From Gigaspora rosea (Eukaryota; Glomeromycota; Glomeromycetes; Diversisporales; Gigasporaceae), in assembly GCA_003550325.1 (NCBI GenBank), contig QKWP01000688.1, positions 151,537 through 215,536 on the forward strand: a stretch of 64,000 bases of DNA. The letters run 5' to 3'. A model generated the notes under the pieces. It worked only from the letters and a program-made list of their open reading frames with translations. It ran no database searches and was not told where the DNA came from. Positions 11,654 through 21,811 of the stretch are shown piece by piece; positions within the stretch are counted from its first letter, which is position 1; each line of letters begins with the position of its first letter. The translations under genes and the position numbers were made by a program.

Positions 11654-12690
11654 TAAAGATGCACCAGTCCAGTTCGGTCCAGTCCCAGTTCTAGTAAGAC
11701 CGTTACCAATAGAACTTCGGTCCCAGTTCAGTCCGTCCTCGGTCCTCAAACGGTCCTTTTAATAATTTGGGGCATGGACTAGGACAACCCATCTCTGACA
11801 CTTTTTTTATCAATTTCGAGATTTTTGATTCAAATTAAAGTGCCGGTTTATATCTAAGGGAGACGGGGGTATTATGGACATGTTAAAGTTTCTACTAATA
11901 AAACTGTTTAAAAATCAAATAGATTTTTATACAATTTTTATTATTTGAACTATGCTTAATAAAGAATAAATTACTGCAAAAAATCTTTATATCATATATT
12001 GTTTTAGATATAAATAATTGGTACACAAAATAGAATATAAAAATTAAATTTTAGAAGAAAGGGGGGTATTGTGAACACAGTGATAAAATTTGATCTACTG
12101 GTCCGTTTTGGATGATTTCACCACCAAAATGACCGTCTCAGTGAGACGATTCTAACAAGCACAAAATCATTAAAATCCAATCATGGGATCCCAAGATCGT
12201 TAAAGGTATATTATGTAAAAATTTGCAGTTTTCAAATATATACAAAAACTTATATTTTGTATAAATAACGATATCTTGTGGTATAGTGATTGGAATTGGA
12301 TATTTTTATACCATTCGATTCGTCTCTTTGAGATGATTCGAATGATATAAAAATCATCCAATTCTGATCACTAGATCATAAGATACCTGCCCTGTCCACA
12401 ATACCCCCTGTCCACAATACCCCCATCTCCCTTATATTATTTCGCTTTGCCAAAGTCCATGCCCCATTTATTGGTCAAAATAACGTACAGTAATTACTAT
12501 TGTTGATGTAAACAAACATCAGATGATCTGTATTACACCTGATCAAGAAATTTGATTGGATGATACAAAGATCACTGTTTGTTTACAAAGACCGGTCCAG
12601 AACCAGTTCTTTCAATGGTCCCATGGTCCTTATCAATTCCGGTCTGAAACCAGTCCGGACCAGTCTTTTTCAGGACTGAGTGCATCCCTA
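11654..12690. mobile_element. Non-autonomous hAT-like element (8-bp target duplication)
   Basis: The ends TAAAGATGCACCAGTCC (left) and TAGGGATGCACTCAGTCC (right, reverse complement) resemble hAT termini. The flanking octamers are GTTGTTAC (11646-11653) and GTTGGTAC (12691-12698), seven of eight identical, the TSD length expected for hAT. Arms are rich in GGTCC/CAGTCC subterminal words, typical of hAT transposase-binding sites. No transposase is present. A second element (11855-12434) is inserted inside. Confidence 0.7.
11855..12434. mobile_element. MITE family C nested in the hAT-like element
   Basis: Inverted ends TAAGGGAGACGGGGGTATTA (left) and TAAGGGAGATGGGGGTATTG (right, reverse complement). 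An internal second pair (GGGGGGTATTGTGAACA near 12060; TGTCCACAATACCCCC near 12393-12410) suggests duplicated or nested ends. It contains a family-D arm (12089-12207) and a palindromic module (about 12262-12385). Confidence 0.65.
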
Positions 12691-12698
12691 GTTGGTAC

Positions 12699-13014
12699 AT
12701 TATTTTGTAAAGTTTATAAAACTCATACCAAAAATATTCTATATCTTTTTTGCTATTTTGATAGCTATCTGAAAGTTTTGTAATACTTTAAGTTTATTAG
12801 AACCTATTAAAAAGGTTCAAGTTTACAGACTAGAATTAGTTATTATAGAAAATAATTTAAAGTGAATGCCAATTTGCTTTAATTAGCAATATTTTTGTTT
12901 TCAAATTCTTTTTTATTAGCTGAAATTTTATAAAAAACATATTATAATAAGGGCATAACATTTATATCTAATATCTATTTACTATAAAGGCTTATTTTTA
13001 CTAAAATAATATAT
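12699..13014. other. AT-rich spacer
   Basis: Nothing recognised between the hAT-like element and the next foldback. Confidence 0.4.
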
Positions 13015-13455
13015 ATATAATTTTAACTAATTATATGCTCTGATTTTGAAATTTATAAAAAAAGCTTATTTTTTAAAACTTTAAAGTTAAATAATTTTTG
13101 ATCTACTGGTCCATTTTAAATAATTTACTACTGAAATGTTCATCTCTTCAAAACAATTCCAACAAGTCCAAAATTATAAAAATCCAATTACAGGGTTATG
13201 AGAAAATGCACTGTCAAATAGGTGACGCATCTAAAACTAATCAAACCAATTTCAGGTGCGTTACCTATTTGATAGCACATTTTCTTATTACCCTGTGATT
13301 GGATTTTATGATTTTTAGCTCATTTAAAGAGACAAATAGTTTGGTAGTAAAAATTATTTAAAATGGACCAGTAGATCAAAAATTAGTTAGCTTTAAAGTT
13401 TTAAAAAAATAAGCTTTTTTATAAATTCTAAAAATTGGAGCATATGTTAAATTTA
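13015..13455. mobile_element. Foldback MITE family D, near-complete copy
   Basis: A roughly 440-bp inverted repeat with arms of about 200 bp: TTGATCTACTGGTCCATTTT on the left and AAAATGGACCAGTAGATCAA on the right, extending outward through AAGCTTATTTTTTAAAACTT and TATGCTC. The arm motif (CTACTGGTCC plus the AAATG..CATCTC..GAGACGATTC region) is repeated at 12.1, 56.5, 57.1, 58.1, 61.5 and 61.7 kb. Confidence 0.7.
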
Positions 13456-13633
13456 ACTAAGAGATAAGATTTTGCTTAATTGCCAATTCAGATAAGATCA
13501 GCAATATTTCTATATTTAGAATTGGGGCAAAACAAATATCGAAAAACATTGTACGCATGTGACATATTTATTATTGGAATCACCTAACCGCCATGGCCAG
13601 ATATTGAACTTTATTAATCAAATTTTATTGATG

Positions 13634-14321
13634 ATATATGCAGCAGTAGCATACATCAGAGCGATTGATGCACAGCTGAGACCGGCTATGCTCCCAGAAA
13701 TAGCAACCACATTTTGCGCCGGGTATGACCGTCATCAGCGTCATTTGTAATATGTATCATCAGCTGGTGGCCTCCCACACTGCACAAAGCAGGCCGACTG
13801 GGAAATGCAAGTGAGGAAATGATAGAATCACGTGTATTCCTTTTATGATATGCAGCAGTAGCGAACATCGGTGCGATTGATACACAAGCTGAGACCAGCT
13901 ATGCTCCCGGAAATAGCAACTACAATTTGCAATGGGTATAATCATCAGCCAGTAGTCTCCCACACTGCACAAAGCAGGCCGACTGGTCATGAAGTTTAAA
14001 GAAATGACAAAACAGCAGAATTCTTCTGGGTGGGTGGGCTGGGTGCGAATTCGCTATTACAATTATGAGTTATCTGATTGTGTACAGGCCTCATCCCGAT
14101 ATATATATAATAAAGTTATCATTAGTAAACATTTAATATTCCAATTAAGGCAGTTAATCAAATAACTCTTATCTTGCATGTGTTATTGCATACTATCCAG
14201 GTTTCTTCTTTCATACTAACAACTGCTGAACCGGTTGCTAACCAGTTGCCTGTTTTTTGAAACTAGCAGGCTTGCCACTGCTTAGCCCGTTTTTCGATCT
14301 GTTGACTTACGTCAACTTGAA
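13634..14321 (-). mobile_element. Remnant of a Ngaro/PAT-like element (terminal repeats only)
   Basis: Two related blocks (13634-13802 and 13848-13988) read on the minus strand resemble the B repeats of the element at 46.5-52.5 kb: CAGTCGGCCTGCTTTGTGCA plus a GGTTGCTATTTCTGGGAGCA block. At 14289-14321 the minus strand reads TTCAAGTTGACGTAAGTCAA then CAGATCGAAAAA, matching the start of the A repeat. The order A...B...B on the minus strand fits an element that has lost its ORFs and A2. Confidence 0.55.
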
Positions 14322-14998
14322 ATAAACAAAGAAGTACAAAATCTGGATCAGACCTGTATATATAAAATTTTTATATAATTTAAAGAATTTTAAAGATGTT
14401 TTTTACTCATATCTTTTTATCTACTAATCCGATTTTAATAAAATTTTACTGGTAGATGCACAAATACCTGCTCTACAACTTTACTTATATCGAAAAATAA
14501 TATTTACTTAGTACAAAAAACTTTTTATTAGGCCTAAAACAGATTTACTAATATATTGTTTATATATTTGTTTATCACCAATTCCAAATATAGTAATAAT
14601 ATAGCTATAGTACTGATCTTATCCGGATTGGTATTTAATTTCTTCACTTTCTAAAATATTTTCAAATAAATTTCAGTGCCCAAATATATTTAAAATATAT
14701 AACAAAATATGTAATTTATCAAATATCTTAGTTGTCTTTATCAATAATATCAAAAAGCATTGGATATTTATACTTTAAATAATAATTATAAATTTAAATA
14801 AATTATTTAAATTAAAAATATTAAATGTTAATTTAAAACAATTTTAGTATTTACTAAATATAGTGATATGAATCAAAAATTAATTAATTGATAATCTGCC
14901 AGTCATCTGGACAAATAATTATAGTGTAACATGATGCAGATTATTATATAAATTATATAAGTAGAAAATTATAAGAAATTTTGACATTATTCAAATAT

Positions 14999-15700
14999 AA
15001 CTTTTTTTTGTACTAAGTTAAGCCAGGGTCGATTAACTGAAGTTGTAGAGCTCACTGAGACGAATCTAAAAGTAGTGAGATTGTCAAAATTGGCCCAGTA
15101 GATGCAGAGATATCATTAAAAACTGATTGACTAACTATATAAAATTACTATATAAACAATAGTTTGTTTACATAGTAATTTTATATAGTCAGCCAATCAT
15201 CTTTTAATGATATTTTTGCATATACTGGGCCAATTTTGACAATTTTCCATCTTTAGATTTGTTTCAGTGAGCTTTATAACTTTCACTTAAGGGTAGGGTA
15301 AATGTAGATCATTTATCATATGATTTTAGTAGTACAATAAGATTTATATAGAAAATAAAAATGTGCTACAATAAAACTTTTTATGGTTGTTATTAATTTA
15401 GCCAAAAATTTTATAATATATAGTACAAAATACTCTTTTTATAATAGTAAAATTTTAATAAATATAGTATTTAAAAAAATTATACTTCTATATGTCGTAA
15501 AGTTTTTCTAAGTCAGCTCAAATTTTTCTTAGTTACACAAAAATGATTAATTTGGATTGGTTGAATCTATGTTGTTTACTATTGTGATTGGTTGATCACC
15601 TGATTTCATATGATCACAACGTGATCACTATTAAAAATGATCTACATTCACCCTACCCTTAATCAACCTTTGCTATTAACTTAGTACAAAAAAGTTTTTT
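14999..15700. mobile_element. MITE family A, copy 2, interrupted by MITE family B
   Basis: Ends AACTTTTTTTTGTACTAAGT (left) and its reverse complement near 15680-15700. Inside are TTGTAGAGCTCACTGAGACG (left) and CAGTGAGCTTTATAACTTTC (right), and central GACTATATAAAATTACTATA / TAGTAATTTTATATAGTCAG. The right arm is split at 15288/15661 by the element at 15289-15660. Confidence 0.72.
15289..15660. mobile_element. MITE family B (TTAA-flanked), nested in family A
   Basis: Perfectly recognisable ends AAGGGTAGGGTAAATGTAGA (left) and AAGGGTAGGGTGAATGTAGA (right, reverse complement), about 26 bp of inverted repeat. The sequence TTAA sits at both outer borders, either as target duplication or as part of the ends. 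Solo left arms occur at 46365 (interrupted by the retrotransposon) and at about 52769. Confidence 0.72.
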
Positions 15701-15734
15701 TAGAGACATTAGTATTTACACTCTATATAATAAA

Positions 15735-17000
15735 AATATGAATTAATTGATTGGTTAATTGACTATTACAAACATGATTTTAATCGATTAGCCAACTAAT
15801 TGATTAATTAATGAATTGATTTTCTACTAAATGATTATATACCAATATATGCTACTATAAATATATATAGAGATTATACATATAGTAGATAGCAAAAGTA
15901 ATACCAAATCTGCATATCAAATTATATAAACAAATAAAAAGGCTGTGCTTATACCTTTTTGAATCTTTTCTTTACTTTTGAATAAACAATAGTGTAAAAA
16001 AATTGTATGTCTACTACAAGATATTGTATATCTAATAACAATAAAAATAAAAGTTTTACTTACATTTATATCAAGATATAACTGTCTAGTAAATTGAATA
16101 AAAAATGGAATATAGCTTTATAACAAGTTAATAGCTTGTCAACTAGTATAAAAAACTAAAAAAATATATATTTTACTACTATTTAAATATTTTCTGGCTA
16201 TAAAGAAGTGAAAAAAGACTGCACTAGCAAAAAAAGATATTGAAAAAAGAATACAAACTATTGCATGATTTTATTAATGATTTGGAGTTAGCATAGTTGG
16301 TTGTTTGTAGCTAAGGTTCTGTTCTTTTTAACAATAAGTCTATATTTGATAGATAACAAAATTATTAAATATTAAATTTAATGCAAAAAAAAAATAGATA
16401 TGTAAAAAGTGTGTTATTTTTTGATAAAACAACAAGAAAAGCAAGCAAAAACCTGATAAGTTAAAGTATAATATCACATAATAATAAGGTATAAAAATAA
16501 GCAACTATTGTTGGGTTTTAGGAGCAAATAGGTTTTGGTAATAGTGAAAAAGTGGTTTGCAGGTTAAATGAAATTTTAGTTTTTTTTTAAGAATTAAAAT
16601 AAAAAAAAATCCATAAAAATTTTTATATTAAATTCTCTATAACTATTTTACTCTATTTGTATTTAAATTTATTTATTGATCAAAATAAATTTAGTAGTTT
16701 AATATAATAACTATTGTGTTTGTATTATAACAAAACTAATAAATAGCTCAAAAAAATTAGAATATGATGTGAATACTGTAGTGAAGTTCTCCTGACCAAA
16801 GTCTACAAAATGATCAAAAACTATTGAAAAAATATTCAAAAGTTTAAATTCTCTTTAAAAAACATGAATAATCTTAGAGCTATATTAAAGAAGAGGTAGT
16901 AAACTTGATATATTTTTTTGAAAGACATTTATAGGCTCAATGCTTCAAAAAATTATGTTAATATTGAATGTTTATATGCATTTAGTAGTATATTAATTAA
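15735..17000. other. AT-rich DNA, no gene seen
   Basis: Begins with a low-complexity ATTAATTGATTGG tract. The remainder shows only A/T-rich sequence with stops in all frames. Confidence 0.4.
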
Positions 17001-17005
17001 TACTG

Positions 17006-17331
17006 TAAACTGCTATATAAAAGATTCTCATAATAGTAGACCTACTATATATCATCCCTGGGTCTGCAATATGGGTTGAGATTTTTGTAAAAGATAAAGA
17101 CCCAGGTATACTATAGAATCTAAAATAATAAAAAACCAGGTATACTATAGGATAAACATTCAGATAGCTTAAAAAAAATGTAATTCATATTATTTATATT
17201 GCTTGGTACTGGACCCTCACATAAAATCCTTCTAATTATTAGACTCATATCTGTACAATAAACCCATAAGTCTACTATTGGGTTTAAAATTAAGAAAATG
17301 TACAGACCCAGGTCTTTTATATAGTAGTTTA
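17006..17331. mobile_element. Probable MITE with TAAACT(G/A)CTATATAAAAG ends
   Basis: An 18-bp inverted pair, TAAACTGCTATATAAAAG (17006) and CTTTTATATAGTAGTTTA (17314-17331), with one mismatch, encloses 290 bp that repeats the word GACCCAGGT three times. The 95-codon open frame at 17120-17407 on the minus strand is not supported as a gene. Confidence 0.4.
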
Positions 17332-19123
17332 TGGTAATAAAAAATTTTCTATATATTGTACAAAAATAAAATAAATCATAAACCTTTATTATATTGCTAT
17401 TTACCATACAGTATATATCAAATATTTAACTAATTGATTAGTCAATTTATCAACTAATTGACCAATCAATTAACTAATTAATCAATAAATTAATTAATCA
17501 AATAGTTGATTAGTTAAACATAATCAACTATTAATTAATTTTTTAAAAAATTTTCAACTAACTATGGTCCGGTATGAAAAGATTTGTATACCAAATTTAA
17601 ACCAATTTTTACTATAATTAAATATTAATAAATTATTAATAGTATGTATGTAAAATTTTTTATATTTAATAGAATATCTTTAAAATTAATTATTTATATT
17701 ATTTTTATAATTATATTATAGAAATATTTTTAAATATTAATAATATAAAACTTTTTATTTTTAAAAATAAATAAAAAATTTTTTAAAAAAAATTATATAT
17801 TAGCTATTTTAGATTAAATATATAGTATAACAAGCTTGTATTATGTATGTGCATTGGTGTAAATGTAATAAATATATTTTATAAATTTAATTAAATTTGA
17901 ATTACAAGTTATAAAGAAATTAAGCTTTAAAGTTATTTAATTTAGCTTAAAAAATGTACAGTATGGGACAGTAAAAAACATCCAATCTATACATATAGGT
18001 GCCAATTTTGGGAGCTTATATAATCAATTCTTATTGGCTAATTTTTGTGAATTGATTTTTATTGGCTAAAAACCTATATATGTTTTCTTTTTTTTATATT
18101 AAACACCAATTTTTTAAACTTATATAAACTTTAATGCTTTATAACTTTTTTAAAATTAAAAATAAAAAAATTTCTATGACAGAAATGTAGTTTATCTAAA
18201 AATCATCAATTTGTCAGAGGGTTTTTTGATTTAATTTTTTTTAAAAAAGTTAGTTATACTAATAACAAGTGGATGTCTTTTACTTTTCTAGTACTGTATT
18301 AAAAATAGTATAATTTAACTTAAAATTAATATACCAAGTTAATTTTTAAATTTATAAATTAAAAAAAAATATTAAGTTCTTTTAAATTATATTTTTTAAA
18401 TAAAAAAGTTCAAAAAATTCTATATAGTAAATTTTATTTAAAAATTTAATATATTTTTATAGTATTTTATATGTTTTACTATATATGGTTTGAAAGTTTT
18501 TTTATCATAGTAAAAAATTTTACAAAAAAAATAATAAAACATGTCTTAAGAAACTAGCATTTTTTTGAGCCAAAGAAAACTTTACTTAAAAACCAAATAT
18601 CAATTGTGATAATAAAATTCTATACAAATAATAATTTTTTATTTGGTAGCTTTTTTTTAATATTAGATAAATTATATAAATTTTAGTATTTTAGTATTAA
18701 AACAAGTTGCTATTAATAAATTTTTTATTTTTTATATAAAATAATTGAATGGAAGTTATTTTTTTCTTTCCTATAAAACTAAAAATTATATTTTTTTAAA
18801 AAAATTTTTAAGTTTATATATAAAAAAATTTTTTATTAATTTTTATTTGGTATGCAAATATTTTTGCACTGGGCTATAATTGATTATGATTTTTTGCCCT
18901 ATTTGTAACATTAATCATATGCATTCAACTTGCATATATAAATTCTGTATAAGGTTTTGTCAATTATTATAATATAGATCTCCTAATCCAAAATCAGATT
19001 TCAAAGATTAGGTGTAATATTTAATTAAAAAATTTTAAAAAAATTATTCATTTGTTAAAATTACTTATTTTTTGTCTTTAGTGCTTTAACAAAAAGTTAT
19101 TGTCTTCAAGTATATTAACTAAT
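17332..19123. other. Very AT-rich DNA, low-complexity TAATTGATT tract at 17420-17530
   Basis: No gene or bounded element recognised; many A/T homopolymers. Confidence 0.45.
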
Positions 19124-19250
19124 AATCAAATCTAGGTGAGCCTTGGCTATTCTGGTTGGTTTAGGCCACAGATAAGTACTAGGTCTACTTTTGTTTATCT
19201 AGCTATATGTTTGAGTTTTTTTTTTTAGTATTAGATTTAAACAATAAAAT
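19124..19250 (+). mobile_element. LINE 3' tail fragment
   Basis: CAAATCTAGGTGAGCCTTGG followed by GTTTAGGCCACAGATAAGTA matches the stop-codon region and 3' UTR of the LINE copies at 461 and 60064. Only about 120 bp is left, so this is a severely 5'-truncated or eroded insertion. Confidence 0.65.
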
Positions 19251-19814
19251 TTTTGTCAACTGTAATAAGTTTCCATTAAATTTTATATTTGTATATTAGT
19301 TTTTTAATATATATTATAGACAATTTATTTATTTTTAACTAAAATTTAGTGTATTTGTTTTAAATAAGTTAATGATAAATTTTATAACTAGTGTACTAAT
19401 ATAAATTAAAGTTTTATTTTATAAAATAGAAGTTTTTGGATACTCTTATTTTATTCCTATTTGACTATTTATAATTACAAATTCTATTTACAGCTGTTTC
19501 TATAAATTTGGAACACCTGAAAAAAATTAGCTGGCTAATTTTTTCAAATGTTTCAGAGTTTATAAAAACAGCAATAAGCTTCCAAAGTTATAACTTTGGG
19601 TTGTGCAATTACTATAAATATAAATGCTATCAAGAAAAGCCTGCTATCAGATTTATTAATACATAATCAGTAAAATGTTTGGAAATTCTCTAATATTTAC
19701 AATATGCAGTTTGAATAATTTATAGAAGACATTTAATAGAATGATCAATTAAATTGAAGTGCCAATAGCATAATATAATAGGCCCATTTAACTACTAGAT
19801 TTGGTCTCAAAGCC

Positions 19815-20868
19815 TGTATTTGGCCTAACGATGCCTGACGAAATGTTTTTTGCGATGACGAAATGGTTTCGTCATAGTTTCATCATGACGAAACCTTGAC
19901 GATTGATGAAACCTCTTGATGATTGACAAAACCTATGCCGAATTGATGAAATCTATGATGAATTAACGAAATCTATGACGAATTGATGAAACTTATAACA
20001 AATTGACGAAATCTTGACAAACCTTTAACAATTGATAAATATTGATAAACGATTCAGGAACCCCTTTAGCATAATGATCATGGATACACTAAACCTTAAA
20101 TTGTTTCAAAAGAATGTTCTTTCATTATAAGGTTTCATTGGCTTTTTTTCTTCTTTTGCATGTTACATTGATCTGGAATAGTCAAAATTGTGCATACATT
20201 TATTTTCATTGATTCCGGAGAAATTCGACATATATTCGCGAAAGAAGGAAAATACTTGAAAACCAATATTTAAATCGAGCTTGGTGTTCTAATTAAAAAT
20301 GCAGGAATGAAATATTACATATAATGAGCACCAATCCATTGCCGTGGCCTCCAACAACACCTTAACTCTAAACTCTATCTTTATGCACTTTGTTTATTTA
20401 CAAAACTTAATTTCCTTTTTTGATTTGTTATTCGTAAATAAGTAAAATCACAATGGATAACGAGAATGTAATAGATATCTTAATATATATATACTGTTAT
20501 CCAACTTATATTAATTTCTATCACTGCTATTAATTATGCATTATTACCTGTTCTGTTAAAACATCATTTTTTTAGCTCTTATCGTTATTGACCGTGACTT
20601 TCTTATGGAATTGCCTAAAAGGTTAATTAGATTATATTCTTTTGTTGGTGATACTATATTAGACCCTTTTACAGGTTATTAAAACACTTTTTAATTTTTA
20701 TAAACGCGGTAATTAACTCTATCTTGTATGAATATAATTGATCAGATTTTCATCATAGGTTTCATCAATTTGTCATAGGTTTTGTCAATTTGTCATAGGT
20801 TTCAGCAATTCGTCATAGGTTTCGTCAATCGTCAGGGGTTTTGTCAATCGTCAATTCGTCAATTGGAA
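19815..20868. mobile_element. Foldback element with arms made of short repeat arrays, carrying a gene fragment
   Basis: The left arm (about 19815-20065) is a degenerate array of words such as CTATGACGAATTGATGAAAC. The right arm (about 20753-20868) is an array in the opposite orientation (GGTTTCATCAATTTGTCATA and variants). The two arrays face each other across about 690 bp of non-repeat DNA that contains the methyltransferase-like fragment at 20274-20674. Arms built from subrepeats are typical of Foldback/FARE-like DNA elements. Exact ends and target duplication were not determined. Confidence 0.6.
20274..20674 (+). pseudogene. Decayed DNA methyltransferase-like gene (N6/N4 type)
   Basis: The clearest piece is 20576-20674, preceded by TTTTTTTAG and followed by GTTATT, which fits an exon. 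It reads ELPKRLIRLYSFVGDTILD then PFTG, matching the C-terminal part of N6_N4_Mtase-type enzymes where R.I...S..GD.(V/I)LDPF(x)GSGTT forms the S-adenosylmethionine loop; the exon stops where GSGTT should follow. Upstream, 20274-20321 reads IELGVLIKNAGMKYYI and 20333-20362 reads NPLPWPPTTP, which occupy the places expected for the G.LIKNAG..Y and P.PP.. blocks of the same family. The pieces are in different frames with stops, and no catalytic NPPY/DPPY tetrapeptide or GSGTT exon was found, so the gene is broken. Family assignment is from motif order only. Confidence 0.5.
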
Positions 20869-20879
20869 GTCACTTTAGG

Positions 20880-21349
20880 GTGTGAAATAGCATAACAAAT
20901 ACAAACATAGTGAAGATCACATAATAATTTTTACTAATCAAAATTTTTCTGATGATCTGCATGATCTGCAAACTATTTCTGACTGCTAATAATCACTCGT
21001 TACGATCATTATCATTATCAATATAAAATTAAAACAAATCCATATAGTCAATAACAAAAAAATTTAGATTTCTTACAAGATCGTACTGCTCTAAAAATCG
21101 ATTTTTACACAATCATAAATATTTGACAAATTTTTACACAATCTTATATATTACTCTTAATGAATATCAGGATTTCTACAAGATTGTATTTTATGATTGT
21201 TCTGACAAAAAAAAAGCAAGATATTTTATAGGATTGCATATATATGTGCTTTTGTTGAATTCTTTATTTATATATAATAAAATAAAAATTTACATAATTA
21301 TATATTTAAATTAACTAAAAGATTTTTTCCTCACATAAAATAACACTTA
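20880..21349. other. AT-rich spacer
   Basis: No gene supported. It also represents sequence downstream (on the minus strand) of the gene remnant interrupted by the 21.36-kb transposon. Confidence 0.4.
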
Positions 21350-21358
21350 TTGCAGCTT
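21350..21358. repeat. 9-bp target-site duplication, left copy
   Basis: TTGCAGCTT immediately left of the inverted end AGCATGACCGAAGTTC. The identical nonamer lies at 24975-24983. Confidence 0.85.
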
Positions 21359-21443
21359 AGCATGACCGAAGTTCCATTTATGCATGAACGGTTACACAAA
21401 ATTATGCATATTGAAATCATATGACGGAAGACATGTCATATGA

Positions 21444-21759
21444 CAAAAGAACAAGGAAACGTCCATTTTGTTTGAAATTTCACCTAGTCATTTTCCAGCA
21501 ACAAAGTAAGTAGATTGTAAAAATCCATCTTACCGATCTTTTGATTTACAAACGTTTTATATGTGACATAGGTTTTATAATAATATACTTATGTTTTCAT
21601 GAATTTCTTTTTTTTTTTAGCTCAATTAAAATAGAGACGACCAAAATAAAGACGTTGCTTATTGCATTAGAAAATTTCAATTTAAGGCCACAAAATATGA
21701 CAATATACTTGTGTGGGTTCCTTTTAATAGATCAGACGCTCTGGTTAGATGACATATGA
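21444..21759 (+). pseudogene. Possible second, two-exon gene inside the transposon
   Basis: Exon-like frames 21444-21505 and 21621-21759 are separated by a sequence starting GTAAGT (21506) and ending in a long T-run plus AG (21620). Joining across it keeps one frame of 66 residues, with segments such as SILFEISPSHFPATNSIK and PQNMTIYLCGFLLIDQ, ending in TGA. No ATG remains, because a TGA lies just upstream of the first exon, so it is probably the 3' part of a decayed gene. Unknown function. It is convergent with the main gene, with about 50 bp between their ends. Confidence 0.33.
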
Positions 21760-21811
21760 ATAATTTCTAAGAACTAATACCAGAGAAAGGTTTTAGTTCA
21801 AATGCATTTAT

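Noticed and set aside
19815-20868. CRISPR-like array
   Set aside because: Units are degenerate, adjacent without unique spacers of constant length, and the two blocks are inverted; foldback arms explain them.
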